A stretch of DNA of 64,000 nucleotides from Cedecea lapagei. GTDB lineage: Bacteria; Pseudomonadota; Gammaproteobacteria; Enterobacterales; Enterobacteriaceae. Shown one piece after another: positions 55,013 through 63,286 of the stretch. Where the stretch lies: NCBI RefSeq assembly GCF_900635955.1, contig NZ_LR134201.1:1488001-1552000 (forward strand). Direction: 5' to 3'. The translations under genes and the position numbers were made by a program. How positions within the stretch are numbered: position 1 is the first letter of the stretch; the number at the start of each line of letters is the position of its first letter. The notes under the pieces were generated by a model. It was given only the letters and a program-made list of their open reading frames with translations. It ran no database searches and was not told the DNA's origin.

Positions 55013-55166
55013 TAAGTAATCGTTGAAATTGTGCTTTTTCATAGGGTTATCATGTTTTGGTTGCATTGTATAGACCAAAATTTTTCCTTGAGAATCGCCG
55101 CATGAAATATCAGAATTGCTGGGATTAATCTTAAACGCGTATCGATAGACCTCTCGCCGAGTTGTA

Positions 55167-55205
55167 CAGTGCACTGGTAGCTGCTGAGCCAGGGGCGGTA
55201 GCGTG
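55167..55205 (+). promoter_or_regulatory. JUMPStart with ops element, O-antigen leader
   Basis: A near-perfect 39-base JUMPStart (starts cagtgcactggtagctg, ends ccaggggcggtagcgtg), with ops GGCGGTAGCGTG at 55194-55205. Predicts RfaH-dependent elongation through the O-antigen operon. Confidence 0.96.
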
Positions 55206-55320
55206 GCTAAAAAGCAGATAAACACACATGTTTATCCATTTTAAATAACACCTCCTGACGTTGCTTCTTAATTCAAGAAGATGACGGGAAATAATGACTG
55301 AATAATAGAGAGACTTCTCA

Positions 55321-56406
55321 GTGAAAATTCTTGTTACCGGCGGTGCCGGATTTATTGGTTCTGCAGTTGTTCGCCACATCATTAATAACACTCAGGATAG
55401 CGTGGTTAACGTAGATAAGTTGACCTACGCCGGTAATCTGGAATCTTTAGCCGAAGTTTCTACTAATGAGCGTTATCACTTCGTCCAGGCCGATATCTGC
55501 GATGCGGCCGCAATCGATCTGATTTTCAGTGAGCACCAGCCTGATGCCGTCATGCACCTGGCTGCTGAAAGCCACGTCGATCGCTCTATTACCGGCCCTG
55601 CTGCCTTTGTTGAAACCAACATTGTTGGGACTTATGTTCTGCTCGAGGCAGCGCGTCGTTATTGGTCTTCGCTGAACGAAGCTAAGAAATCAACATTCCG
55701 CTTCCATCATATTTCCACCGATGAAGTTTACGGCGATCTCCCTCATCCTGACGAAGTTGCGCAAGGGGATGAATTGCCATTGTTCACGGAAACGACGGCC
55801 TATGCGCCAAGCAGTCCTTACTCTGCGTCAAAAGCTTCCAGTGACCATCTGGTTCGCGCCTGGCTGCGTACCTACGGCCTGCCGACAGTTGTCACCAATT
55901 GCTCAAATAATTATGGCCCGTTCCACTTCCCTGAGAAGTTGATCCCGCTGGTAATTCTGAATGCCCTTGAAGGGAAACCGCTACCTATTTACGGCAAAGG
56001 CGATCAAATTCGCGACTGGCTGTATGTTGAGGACCACGCACGTGCGCTTTATACCGTGGTGACGCAGGGCCAGATCGGCGAAACCTATAACATCGGCGGA
56101 CATAACGAGAAGAAAAATCTCGAAGTTGTACACACTATCTGCGACCTGCTGGATGAAATCGTGCCGAAATCAGGCTCATACCGTGAACAAATTACCTATG
56201 TCACTGACCGTCCCGGGCACGATCGCCGCTATGCCATTGATGCAGACAAAATCTCTCGCGAGCTGGGCTGGAAGCCTGAGGAAACGTTTGAGTCAGGGAT
56301 TCGTAAAACCGTGCAATGGTATCTGGATAACCAGCAGTGGGTTGATAATGTGAAAAGCGGCGCCTACAAGAGCTGGATCGAAGAGAATTACGGTGAACGC
56401 GAATGA
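55321..56406 (+). CDS. rfbB: dTDP-glucose 4,6-dehydratase RfbB (RmlB)
   Basis: Makes dTDP-4-keto-6-deoxyglucose, the branch point for both dTDP-rhamnose and dTDP-Fuc3NAc here. 361 aa, with GGAGFIGS (7-14), STDEVYGDL and catalytic YSASK (YxxxK, about 167-171). The start is GTG at 55321 (family N-terminus MKILVTGGAGFIG). Overlaps rfbD by four bases. Confidence 0.97.
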   Translation: MKILVTGGAGFIGSAVVRHIINNTQDSVVNVDKLTYAGNLESLAEVSTNERYHFVQADICDAAAIDLIFSEHQPDAVMHLAAESHVDRSITGPAAFVETNIVGTYVLLEAARRYWSSLNEAKKSTFRFHHISTDEVYGDLPHPDEVAQGDELPLFTETTAYAPSSPYSASKASSDHLVRAWLRTYGLPTVVTNCSNNYGPFHFPEKLIPLVILNALEGKPLPIYGKGDQIRDWLYVEDHARALYTVVTQGQIGETYNIGGHNEKKNLEVVHTICDLLDEIVPKSGSYREQITYVTDRPGHDRRYAIDADKISRELGWKPEETFESGIRKTVQWYLDNQQWVDNVKSGAYKSWIEENYGERE

Positions 56407-57302
56407 ATATTTTGCTCTTTGGAAAAACAGGGCAGGTCGGTTGGGAACTGCAGCGTGCTTTGGCGCCTTTAGGCAAGGTCACCGCGCTGGATGTTCGTTC
56501 TGAAGACTTGTGCGGAGATTTTAGTAACCCTGAAGGCATTGCCGAAACAGTGCGTCGTGTTAAGCCTGACGTCATTGTCAATGCAGCTGCTCATACGGCC
56601 GTAGATAAAGCAGAATCAGAACCTGAGTTTGCTCAGCTTTTGAACGCCACCAGCGTTGAGGCTATTGCTAAAGAAGCGGCGAAAATCGGGGCATGGGTTG
56701 TTCACTACTCCACCGATTATGTTTTTCCAGGCGATGGAGAAACACCATGGAAAGAGAGCGATGAAACCGCGCCTTTGAACGTCTACGGTGAAACTAAACG
56801 CGCTGGTGAGATAGCGCTACAGGCACATTGCCCCAATCATTTGATCTTCAGAACCAGCTGGGTTTATGCCGGCAAAGGCAACAACTTCGCTAAAACAATG
56901 CTGCGTCTGGCAAAAGAACGCCAAGAGCTATCGGTCATAAGCGATCAGTTTGGTGCCCCGACAGGGGCTGAATTGCTTGCTGACTGCACCGCACATGCAA
57001 TTCGTATAGCCATGGTTAAACCAGAAGTTGCCGGTGTATATCATCTGGTCTCGGGTGGTACTACGACGTGGCACGACTTTGCTGCTCTGGTCTTTGAGGA
57101 GGCGCGTGCCGCTGGCATTACTCTGGCGCTCAACAAGCTTCACGCTGTGCCAACATCATCTTATCCCACACCGGCTAAACGCCCACATAATTCAAGATTA
57201 AATACTGAGAAGTTTCAGAAAAATTTTGGCTTGGTTCTTCCAGAGTGGGAGCGTGGTGTTAAACGTATGCTCACCGAGCTTTTCACTACAACAACGATTT
57301 AA
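56403..57302 (+). CDS. rfbD: dTDP-4-dehydrorhamnose reductase RfbD (RmlD)
   Basis: Last step of dTDP-L-rhamnose synthesis. The 299-aa SDR has GKTGQVG (7-13), the STDYVFPG region and a YGETKRAGE YxxxK site. Coupled to rfbB by a four-base overlap; a 47-base AT-rich gap precedes rfbA. Confidence 0.97.
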   Translation: MNILLFGKTGQVGWELQRALAPLGKVTALDVRSEDLCGDFSNPEGIAETVRRVKPDVIVNAAAHTAVDKAESEPEFAQLLNATSVEAIAKEAAKIGAWVVHYSTDYVFPGDGETPWKESDETAPLNVYGETKRAGEIALQAHCPNHLIFRTSWVYAGKGNNFAKTMLRLAKERQELSVISDQFGAPTGAELLADCTAHAIRIAMVKPEVAGVYHLVSGGTTTWHDFAALVFEEARAAGITLALNKLHAVPTSSYPTPAKRPHNSRLNTEKFQKNFGLVLPEWERGVKRMLTELFTTTTI

Positions 57303-57349
57303 TTTTAAGTTAATACCCATTTAGGTATTAGATATATAGAGATAATGAA

Positions 57350-58225
57350 ATGAAAACGCGTAAAGGTATTATTCTGGCAGGTGGCTCTGGGACTCGCTTA
57401 TACCCGGTGACAATGGCAGTAAGTAAACAATTGTTGCCGATTTATGATAAGCCGATGATTTATTATCCGCTCTCTGCGCTGATGTTGGCCGGTATTCGTG
57501 ACATCTTAATTATTAGCACTCCTCAGGACACGCCTCGCTTCGAACAATTGTTGGGTGATGGTAGCCAGTGGGGACTTAACTTGCACTACAAAGTGCAGCC
57601 AAGTCCAGATGGACTGGCGCAGGCATTTGTCATTGGTGAAGAGTTTATTGGCAATGATGATTGTGCATTAGTCCTCGGAGATAACATCTTCTATGGCCAC
57701 GACCTGCCGAAGCTGATGGATACCGCCGTTGATAAAGAAAGTGGAGCGACAGTATTTGCATACCATGTTAACGACCCTGAGCGTTATGGCGTTGTGGAAT
57801 TCGATAAAGCTGGAACGGCTGTTAGCCTGGAAGAAAAGCCACTCGAACCAAAAAGCAATTATGCGGTAACCGGGCTTTACTTCTATGATAACAGCGTTGT
57901 TGAAATGGCGAAGAATCTGAAGCCTTCAGCGCGCGGCGAGCTAGAAATCACGGATATTAACCGTATTTACATGGAACAAGGCAAATTGTCTGTTGCTATG
58001 ATGGGCCGCGGTTATGCCTGGTTAGATACAGGTACTCATCAAAGTCTTATTGAAGCGAGTAACTTCATCGCAACGATCGAAGAGCGTCAAGGGCTAAAGG
58101 TTGCTTGCCCTGAAGAAATAGCCTATCGAAAAGGCTTTATTAGCGCTGAGCAAGTCAAAAAGTTGGCTGCACCACTTGCTAAAAATCAATATGGTCAATA
58201 TTTGCTGAAGATGATTAACGAATAG
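57350..58225 (+). CDS. rfbA: Glucose-1-phosphate thymidylyltransferase RfbA (RmlA)
   Basis: Makes dTDP-glucose from dTTP and glucose 1-phosphate. 291 aa with the signature GGSGTRLYPVTMAVSKQLLP (11-30) and the EEKP sugar-binding motif. It serves both deoxysugar branches of this locus. GC content drops sharply after this gene, marking the start of the serotype-specific part. Confidence 0.97.
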   Translation: MKTRKGIILAGGSGTRLYPVTMAVSKQLLPIYDKPMIYYPLSALMLAGIRDILIISTPQDTPRFEQLLGDGSQWGLNLHYKVQPSPDGLAQAFVIGEEFIGNDDCALVLGDNIFYGHDLPKLMDTAVDKESGATVFAYHVNDPERYGVVEFDKAGTAVSLEEKPLEPKSNYAVTGLYFYDNSVVEMAKNLKPSARGELEITDINRIYMEQGKLSVAMMGRGYAWLDTGTHQSLIEASNFIATIEERQGLKVACPEEIAYRKGFISAEQVKKLAAPLAKNQYGQYLLKMINE

Positions 58226-58242
58226 CGCTTTGGAGCTTAGTG

Positions 58243-58653
58243 ATGAATATTCAATTAGTTCCCCTGCAAAAGCATGGAGATGAGCGTGGTGCATTATTCG
58301 CGCTTGAAGAACAAAGAAATATACCTTTTGAAGTTAAAAGGATTTATTACATTCTCGACACACTAAGTGGCATAAGACGCGGCTTTCATGCACACAAAGC
58401 GACTCGCCAACTAGCGGTAGTAGCACGAGGTTCGTGCAAATTTCATATGGATGATGGTAAGGAAACAAAGCAAATTGAGCTAAGTGATCCTGCAACAGCT
58501 TTGTTGATTGAGCCTTATATATGGCATGAAATGTATGATTTTAGCGATGATTGTGTGCTGATTGTCATTGCGGATGATTACTATAAAGAGTCTGATTATA
58601 TACGCGAATATGATGATTTTATCAAAAGAGTAAACTCTGGTGAAAATTCATAA
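58243..58653 (+). CDS. fdtA: dTDP-4-keto-6-deoxyglucose 3,4-ketoisomerase, FdtA type
   Basis: Small cupin (136 aa) that moves the keto group from C4 to C3 of the RfbB product. Catalytic histidines H49 and H51 lie in RRGFHAHK, at the numbers known for FdtA. Two residues recalled to set stereochemistry, Arg near 17 and His near 97 in FdtA against Tyr and Arg in QdtA, are R15 (DERGAL) and H95 (YIWHEM) here. That predicts the galacto product leading to Fuc3NAc rather than Quip3NAc. I chose ATG 58243 over a GTG one codon upstream. The end overlaps fdtC by 14 bases. Confidence 0.88.
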   Translation: MNIQLVPLQKHGDERGALFALEEQRNIPFEVKRIYYILDTLSGIRRGFHAHKATRQLAVVARGSCKFHMDDGKETKQIELSDPATALLIEPYIWHEMYDFSDDCVLIVIADDYYKESDYIREYDDFIKRVNSGENS

Positions 58654-59113
58654 ATTAAGTGATGTTCAGACAACATCAATAGGTGAAGGCACAACGGTGT
58701 GGCAATTTGTTGTCATCCTCAAAAATGCAATTATTGGCAATAATTGCAATATCTGTGCAAATGCCTTGATTGAAAATGATGTTGTGATTGGCAACAATGT
58801 CACAGTGAAAAGTGGTGTTTACATTTGGGATGGTGTACGAATTGAGGATGATGTTTTCATCGGTCCGTGTGTGGCATTTACAAATGATAAACATCCTCGC
58901 TCAAAAATTTATCCTGAAGAGTTTTTGCAAACTATTGTACGTAAGGGCGCATCAATTGGCGCTAATGCAACAATTCTTCCTGGCGTTGAGATTGGTGAAA
59001 AAGCAATTATTGGCGCCGGCAGTGTCGTGACTAAAGATGTACCACCTTACGCAATAGTCGTAGGGAACCCGGCGCGCTTCATTAAATGGGTAGAAAAAAA
59101 TGAAAAAAATTAG
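58640..59113 (+). CDS. fdtC: dTDP-3-amino-3,6-dideoxyhexose N-acetyltransferase, FdtC-like
   Basis: Left-handed beta-helix acetyltransferase of 157 aa with hexapeptide turns through most of its length (GEGTTVWQF, IIGNNCNICANALIENDVVIGNN, GASIGANATILPGVEIGEKAIIGAGSVV). It would N-acetylate the 3-amino group made by FdtB. The start is GTG at 58640, inside the end of fdtA, with CTCTGG upstream. It overlaps fdtB by 14 bases at an A-rich junction. The order fdtA-fdtC-fdtB supports the assignment; other sugar acetyltransferases look similar. Confidence 0.82.
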   Translation: MKIHKLSDVQTTSIGEGTTVWQFVVILKNAIIGNNCNICANALIENDVVIGNNVTVKSGVYIWDGVRIEDDVFIGPCVAFTNDKHPRSKIYPEEFLQTIVRKGASIGANATILPGVEIGEKAIIGAGSVVTKDVPPYAIVVGNPARFIKWVEKNEKN

Positions 59114-60206
59114 TTTTCTCGATCTTTATGCAATTAACCAGCGTCAGCATAGTGAGTTAGTCGATGCCTTTAGTAGGGTACTGGACTCTGGTTGGTACAT
59201 TATGGGAAAAGAGCTTGAGCAATTTGAGCACGAGTTTGCGGAATATTGCGGCGTTGAGCATTGCATCGGTGTGGCAAATGGCCTGGATGCTTTGATTCTG
59301 GTACTTCGTGCCTGGAAAGAGTTGGGCTACCTGAAGGATGGTGATGAAGTATTGGTACCTGCAAATACTTATATTGCATCTATTCTTGCTATCACTGAAA
59401 ACAACTTAGTTCCTGTGCTTGTTGAACCAGATATAAAAACTTACAATATCAACCCTGCCGCAATTGAAGAGCATATTACGCACAAAACAAAAGCCATTTT
59501 GCCCGTCCATTTATATGGATTACTTTGTGATATGCAGGAAATTTGTCAAATTGCGAAAAAGCATAATTTATTAGTTCTTGAGGATTGTGCACAGTCCCAT
59601 GGTGCTGAGAAAGGTGGCCGCAAAGCTGGTGCCTGGGGGGATGCCGCAGGATTTAGTTTCTATCCAGGAAAAAACCTGGGTGCATTGGGCGATGCCGGCG
59701 CGATTACGACAAATAATAAAGAGTTAGCAAATACTCTTAAAGCTTTGCGTAATTATGGTTCACATAAGAAGTATGAAAACCTTTACCAGGGGGTGAATAG
59801 TCGCCTGGATGAGTTACAGGCGGCACTGCTACGTGTCAAAATGTCCACACTGGCAGAAGATACTGCTATTCGCCAAAACATCGCCGAAAAATATGTTCGT
59901 GAAATAAAAAATCCAGCAATTACCTTACCGGTGTTTGAGAATCGTGAAGAACATGTTTGGCACTTGTTTGTAGTAAGAACAAGCGACCGAGAAAAGCTCC
60001 AGTCATATTTATTAGAGAATGGTATACAGACTCTAATTCACTATCCATTGCCCCCTCATAAGCAAAAAGCTTATCTACACATGTCAGAACTCAGTTTGCC
60101 AATCTCTGAGAAAATACATGCTGAAGTGCTTTCTTTACCCATGAGTCCGGTGATGAGCATGGAAGATGTTGACTATGTAATCAAAATTATAAATGATTAC
60201 GAATAA
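59100..60206 (+). CDS. fdtB: dTDP-3-keto-6-deoxyhexose 3-aminotransferase FdtB
   Basis: PLP-dependent DegT/DnrJ/EryC1/StrS-family transaminase of 368 aa that installs the 3-amino group. The Schiff-base lysine is K191 (SFYPGKNLGALGDAGA) and the PLP-nitrogen aspartate is D162 (EDCAQSHGA). Placed after the isomerase and acetyltransferase it completes dTDP-Fuc3NAc synthesis. The stop shares one base with the flippase start. Confidence 0.9.
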   Translation: MKKISFLDLYAINQRQHSELVDAFSRVLDSGWYIMGKELEQFEHEFAEYCGVEHCIGVANGLDALILVLRAWKELGYLKDGDEVLVPANTYIASILAITENNLVPVLVEPDIKTYNINPAAIEEHITHKTKAILPVHLYGLLCDMQEICQIAKKHNLLVLEDCAQSHGAEKGGRKAGAWGDAAGFSFYPGKNLGALGDAGAITTNNKELANTLKALRNYGSHKKYENLYQGVNSRLDELQAALLRVKMSTLAEDTAIRQNIAEKYVREIKNPAITLPVFENREEHVWHLFVVRTSDREKLQSYLLENGIQTLIHYPLPPHKQKAYLHMSELSLPISEKIHAEVLSLPMSPVMSMEDVDYVIKIINDYE

Positions 60207-61477
60207 TGAAAAGATTTTTTCAGGTAACAATATTATCTGCAATTTATACATTTATTAAAATGGTTGCAGGTTTTATCATCGGCAAGGTGGTGGCAATTTA
60301 TACAGGGCCTGCGGGCGTCGCAATGCTTGGGCAAGTACAAAGCTTGATGACTATTATTGCTGGCATAACCACTTCCCCTGTAAGTACCGGACTTGTTCGA
60401 TATACCGCGGAAAACTGGCAGGATGGAAAAGAAGCATGCGCGCCGTGGTGGCGTGCATGTTTTAAGGTGGCCGCACTACTTTTCTTACTGCTTATTCCCA
60501 TTGTCATAGTATTTTCTAAACAACTTAGTGAATTACTCTTAAGTGACAGCCAATATTCCTGGCTAATCATCTTTGCGTGTTGCGTATTACCTTTTTCAAT
60601 TTTAAATACTCTAATTGCTTCAGTATTAAATGGTCAGCAGCGCTATAAGCAATATATATTTCTTGGTATGTTGTCTGTAGTTTTTTCAACAATATTTATG
60701 ACTTTTCTGGTTATTAAATTTGATCTGAAAGGAGCATTGATTGCTACTGCGTTGAACAGTGCGATCGCTGGGTTTGTTTTAGTTCTATTTTGTCTGAATA
60801 AATCTTGGTTTCGACTAAAGTATTGGTGGGGGTGAGACAGATAAAGATAAAGTCAAAAGTATAATAAAATATACACTTATGGCTCTGACTTCTGTCGCTT
60901 CAATGCCTGTTGCTTTATTATTTATCAGGAAAATATTGATAGCACTTACCGGTTGGGGAAGATGCTGGACAATGGCAGGCGGTGTGGAAAATATCCGAGG
61001 TTTACCTTGGTGTTGTTACAATTGCGCTTTCTACCTATTTTCTGCCCAGGTTAGCAATATTGAAATCGAGTGTACTGATAAAAAATGAGGTTAATAGTAC
61101 AATATTATATGTACTATTAATTACGATAGTAATGTCATTAGGTATTTATTTGTTGCGTGATCTTGCTATTACTCTTCTTTTTACCGATGAGTTTTCGCTC
61201 TGCCCGTGAACTCTTTTTTTTCCAGTTACTTGGTGATGTTATCAAGGTTGCTGGTTTCCTTTACGCATACCCACTCCAGGCGCAAGGGCACACAAAAGTT
61301 TTCATTTGTTCCGAGATTATCTTTTCGATTATTTTTGTAATGACAAGCTATTTTTTTGTTGTGCTCTACGGTGTTCAGGGGGCGAACATTAGTTATGTTG
61401 TAACATATATTATGTATTTTATATTCGCTTATATTTTTACAAACTTTATTAATATTCGTATAAAAAATAATAATTAG
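60206..61477 (+). pseudogene. wzx: O-antigen flippase wzx (WzxE-like), broken by three frameshifts
   Basis: The protein is read in three frames that join into one flippase-like sequence of about 422 aa, close to the WzxE length (416). Frame one gives residues 1-209 and stops at TGA 60833-60835. Removing one G from the run at 60828-60832 restores LKYWWGETDKDK. Removing one G from 60955-60958 restores LTGWEDAGQWQAVWKISE, a WzxE hallmark. Removing one T from 61192-61195 restores TDEFRSARELFFFQLLGD. The product would have about 12 TM helices and flip the lipid-linked O unit. As written the gene is non-functional; sequencing error is a real alternative. Confidence 0.85.
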
Positions 61478-61487
61478 GGGCTGAGTT

Positions 61488-62530
61488 TTGAAAATTGTTA
61501 TACCTATTATGGACTTTGGTCGAGCTGGTGGTGAAAGAGTACTATCGAGGCTCGCTACAGAACTTGTGAATTGTGGTTGTGATGTTTATTTTGTGGCACT
61601 AGGAAGTGCTAAAGATATATATTATCAAACCACGGCAAAAATTTTAAAAAGTAAGGTGTCAAATAGTAAAAATCGCATTGTCAGATTCATAATGAATAAT
61701 TATTACTTATATAAAAAATGTATGGAGTTGCGTCCTGATTGTGCGATTGCTAATTTTCATCTTTCAGCATTTATGGTTTCATTTTTACCAAGAACGGTAG
61801 GGAAATATTACTACATACAAGCCTATGAAACCGTATTTTATAAATCCCTAATCAGACGATTTATCGCCTTTTCGACATATCTGTTACCACTAAGAAAAAT
61901 TGTAAACCATAAAAACATTTTACCTAAATCCATCAATAATTATGTAGAGATAATTCCTGCTGGCATCGATGATCAAGTGTTTTACTCAAAGACTAATAAA
62001 GGTGAGCGTAAGACAATTGGTCTTGTTGGTAGGGAAGAGAAAAGAAAAGGAACCAGCAATATCATCGACGAAATAATTCGGTGGGAAAACAAAGAAGACC
62101 TTGTTCTAAATGTTGCATTATATTTGAGTGAAGAAGATCGCCTTCGACTGGAAAAAATAAAAATTAATTATAATGTGATAGAAATTAACAATGATTTAGA
62201 TTTGGCTAATTTTTACAGATTAAATGATCTAATTATTGCAACAGGGTTAGTTGAGGATGGTGCTTTTCATTATCCCTGCGCTGAGGCTATGTCATGTGGT
62301 TGTGCGGTAATATCTAATTATGCCCCTTTGACAAATACAAACAGCAAGCTCAAAATAGAAAATTTAATAAAAACTCTGTTGTTGATAAATTAAATGTATA
62401 TTTACGGATGACAGACATTGAGTTACATGAAGAAATTGAAGCGAACAGATCATTGGTTGAAAACTACAGCTGGAATGACATTGGAATGAAGCTTTATTCA
62501 TTATTAAAGAAAGATATAAAAAAGGTCTAA
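61488..62530 (+). pseudogene. O-antigen glycosyltransferase (GT4 type), C-terminal frameshift
   Basis: As written, a 301-aa protein starting at TTG 61488 (MKIVIPIMDFGRAGGERVLS; AGGGG upstream) and ending at 62393. The last 14 or so residues are unlike a transferase, while the next frame continues with NSVVDKLNVYLR ... ENYSWNDIGMKLYSLL, a typical GT4 C-terminal helix, up to TAA 62530. Adding one A in the run at 62352-62355 joins the two into about 347 aa. The nucleotide-sugar region LVEDGAFHYPCAEAMSCG is intact. Donor and acceptor are unknown. It may be a true truncation or a sequence error. Confidence 0.8.
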
Positions 62531-62534
62531 TATT

Positions 62535-63068
62535 GTGAAAATCATTGAAACGAACATCCCTGATCTAAAAATAATCCAACCTAAAGTTTTTTCGGATGAC
62601 CGTGGGTTTTTCATGGAGAGCTTTAATCATGGACAATTTGAAGAAATAGTGAAGCGAAATATTACTTTTGTACAAGACAACCACTCAAGGTCGAATCAGG
62701 GCGTGTTACGTGGTATGCATTATCAGAATTCGCCACATGAGCAGGGCAAACTCGTCCGTTGTACTTATGGCGAAGTTTATGATGTTGCTGTTGATATCAG
62801 AGAGCATTCTCCTACCTATCTACAGTGGCATGGTGTAGTTTTATCTGCCGAGAATAAACTTCAGTTTTGGATTCCAGAAGGATTTGCTCATGGTTTCCTT
62901 GTGTTAAGTGATGTCGCTGAATTCATGTACAAAACAACTGATTATTATAGTCCTTCCTCTGAGAAGGGGTTTAGATGGGATGATCCTGATGTTAACATCG
63001 AATGGCCAATTCGGGGTGAAATAACACTTTCAGAAAAAGATAAAATGCAACCACGATTAAAACCCTGA
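62535..63068 (+). CDS. rfbC: dTDP-4-dehydrorhamnose 3,5-epimerase RfbC (RmlC)
   Basis: Epimerises the RfbB product at C3 and C5 before reduction by RfbD, so dTDP-L-rhamnose can be made in full. The 177-aa cupin has catalytic H62 in VLRGMHYQ and GFAHGFLVLSD. The start is GTG at 62535, four bases after the repaired glycosyltransferase stop. It is separated from rfbBDA by five genes, as in several O loci where rfbC sits apart. Confidence 0.96.
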   Translation: MKIIETNIPDLKIIQPKVFSDDRGFFMESFNHGQFEEIVKRNITFVQDNHSRSNQGVLRGMHYQNSPHEQGKLVRCTYGEVYDVAVDIREHSPTYLQWHGVVLSAENKLQFWIPEGFAHGFLVLSDVAEFMYKTTDYYSPSSEKGFRWDDPDVNIEWPIRGEITLSEKDKMQPRLKP

Positions 63069-63286
63069 AGTTCTAACACTTGCGCTCAAAATTACTGAGT
63101 GTGGCGAAGCACTCAGTAGTAACCAAAAAAACAGCAATACCATATTTTTTATATGGTTATTCGAGTTTTAAATTGAATGCAAGTAACACTTGCTTGGATG
63201 ATATTTCGTCACCCAATATTCAACTCAAAATATTACGCGCCTCAATCCCTCGCTTTAGGTGACGTTAATCCGAGTGCGATAGATTT
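63069..63286. other. Hairpin-rich gap between rfbC and the polymerase gene
   Basis: 218 bases with three perfect inverted repeats: actgagtg/cactcagt (63094-63117, 8-base loop), accatat/atatggt (63139-63157, T5 loop) and gcaagt/acttgc (63179-63193, 3-base loop). A 10-base direct repeat, taacacttgc, occurs at 63074-63083 and 63184-63193. A 60-codon open frame (63080-63262) crosses all of this, has no family character and is not called. It may be a degraded insert. Confidence 0.6.

Larger units (their letters stand above)
54913..55320 (+). promoter_or_regulatory. O-antigen operon promoter and leader region
   Basis: 408 bases between galF and rfbB. After the galF terminator there is a possible TTGAAA (55023-55028) with TATCAT (55048-55053) at 19-base spacing, which is weak. 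Then comes AT-rich sequence and the JUMPStart element at 55167-55205, leaving a leader of about 115 bases before rfbB. No gene is seen. Confidence 0.65.

Noticed and set aside
55010..55225. 71-codon minus-strand frame in the galF-rfbB leader
   Set aside because: It covers the galF terminator arm and JUMPStart element; conserved regulatory DNA explains the region.
60828..61195. Phase-variable homopolymer tracts in the flippase gene
   Set aside because: The runs are only 4-5 bases long, too short for typical slipped-strand contingency loci, and three separate shifts would all have to reverse.
63080..63262. 60-codon gene between rfbC and the polymerase gene
   Set aside because: It crosses three hairpins, has no ribosome-binding site or recognisable sequence, and is probably chance or remnant.
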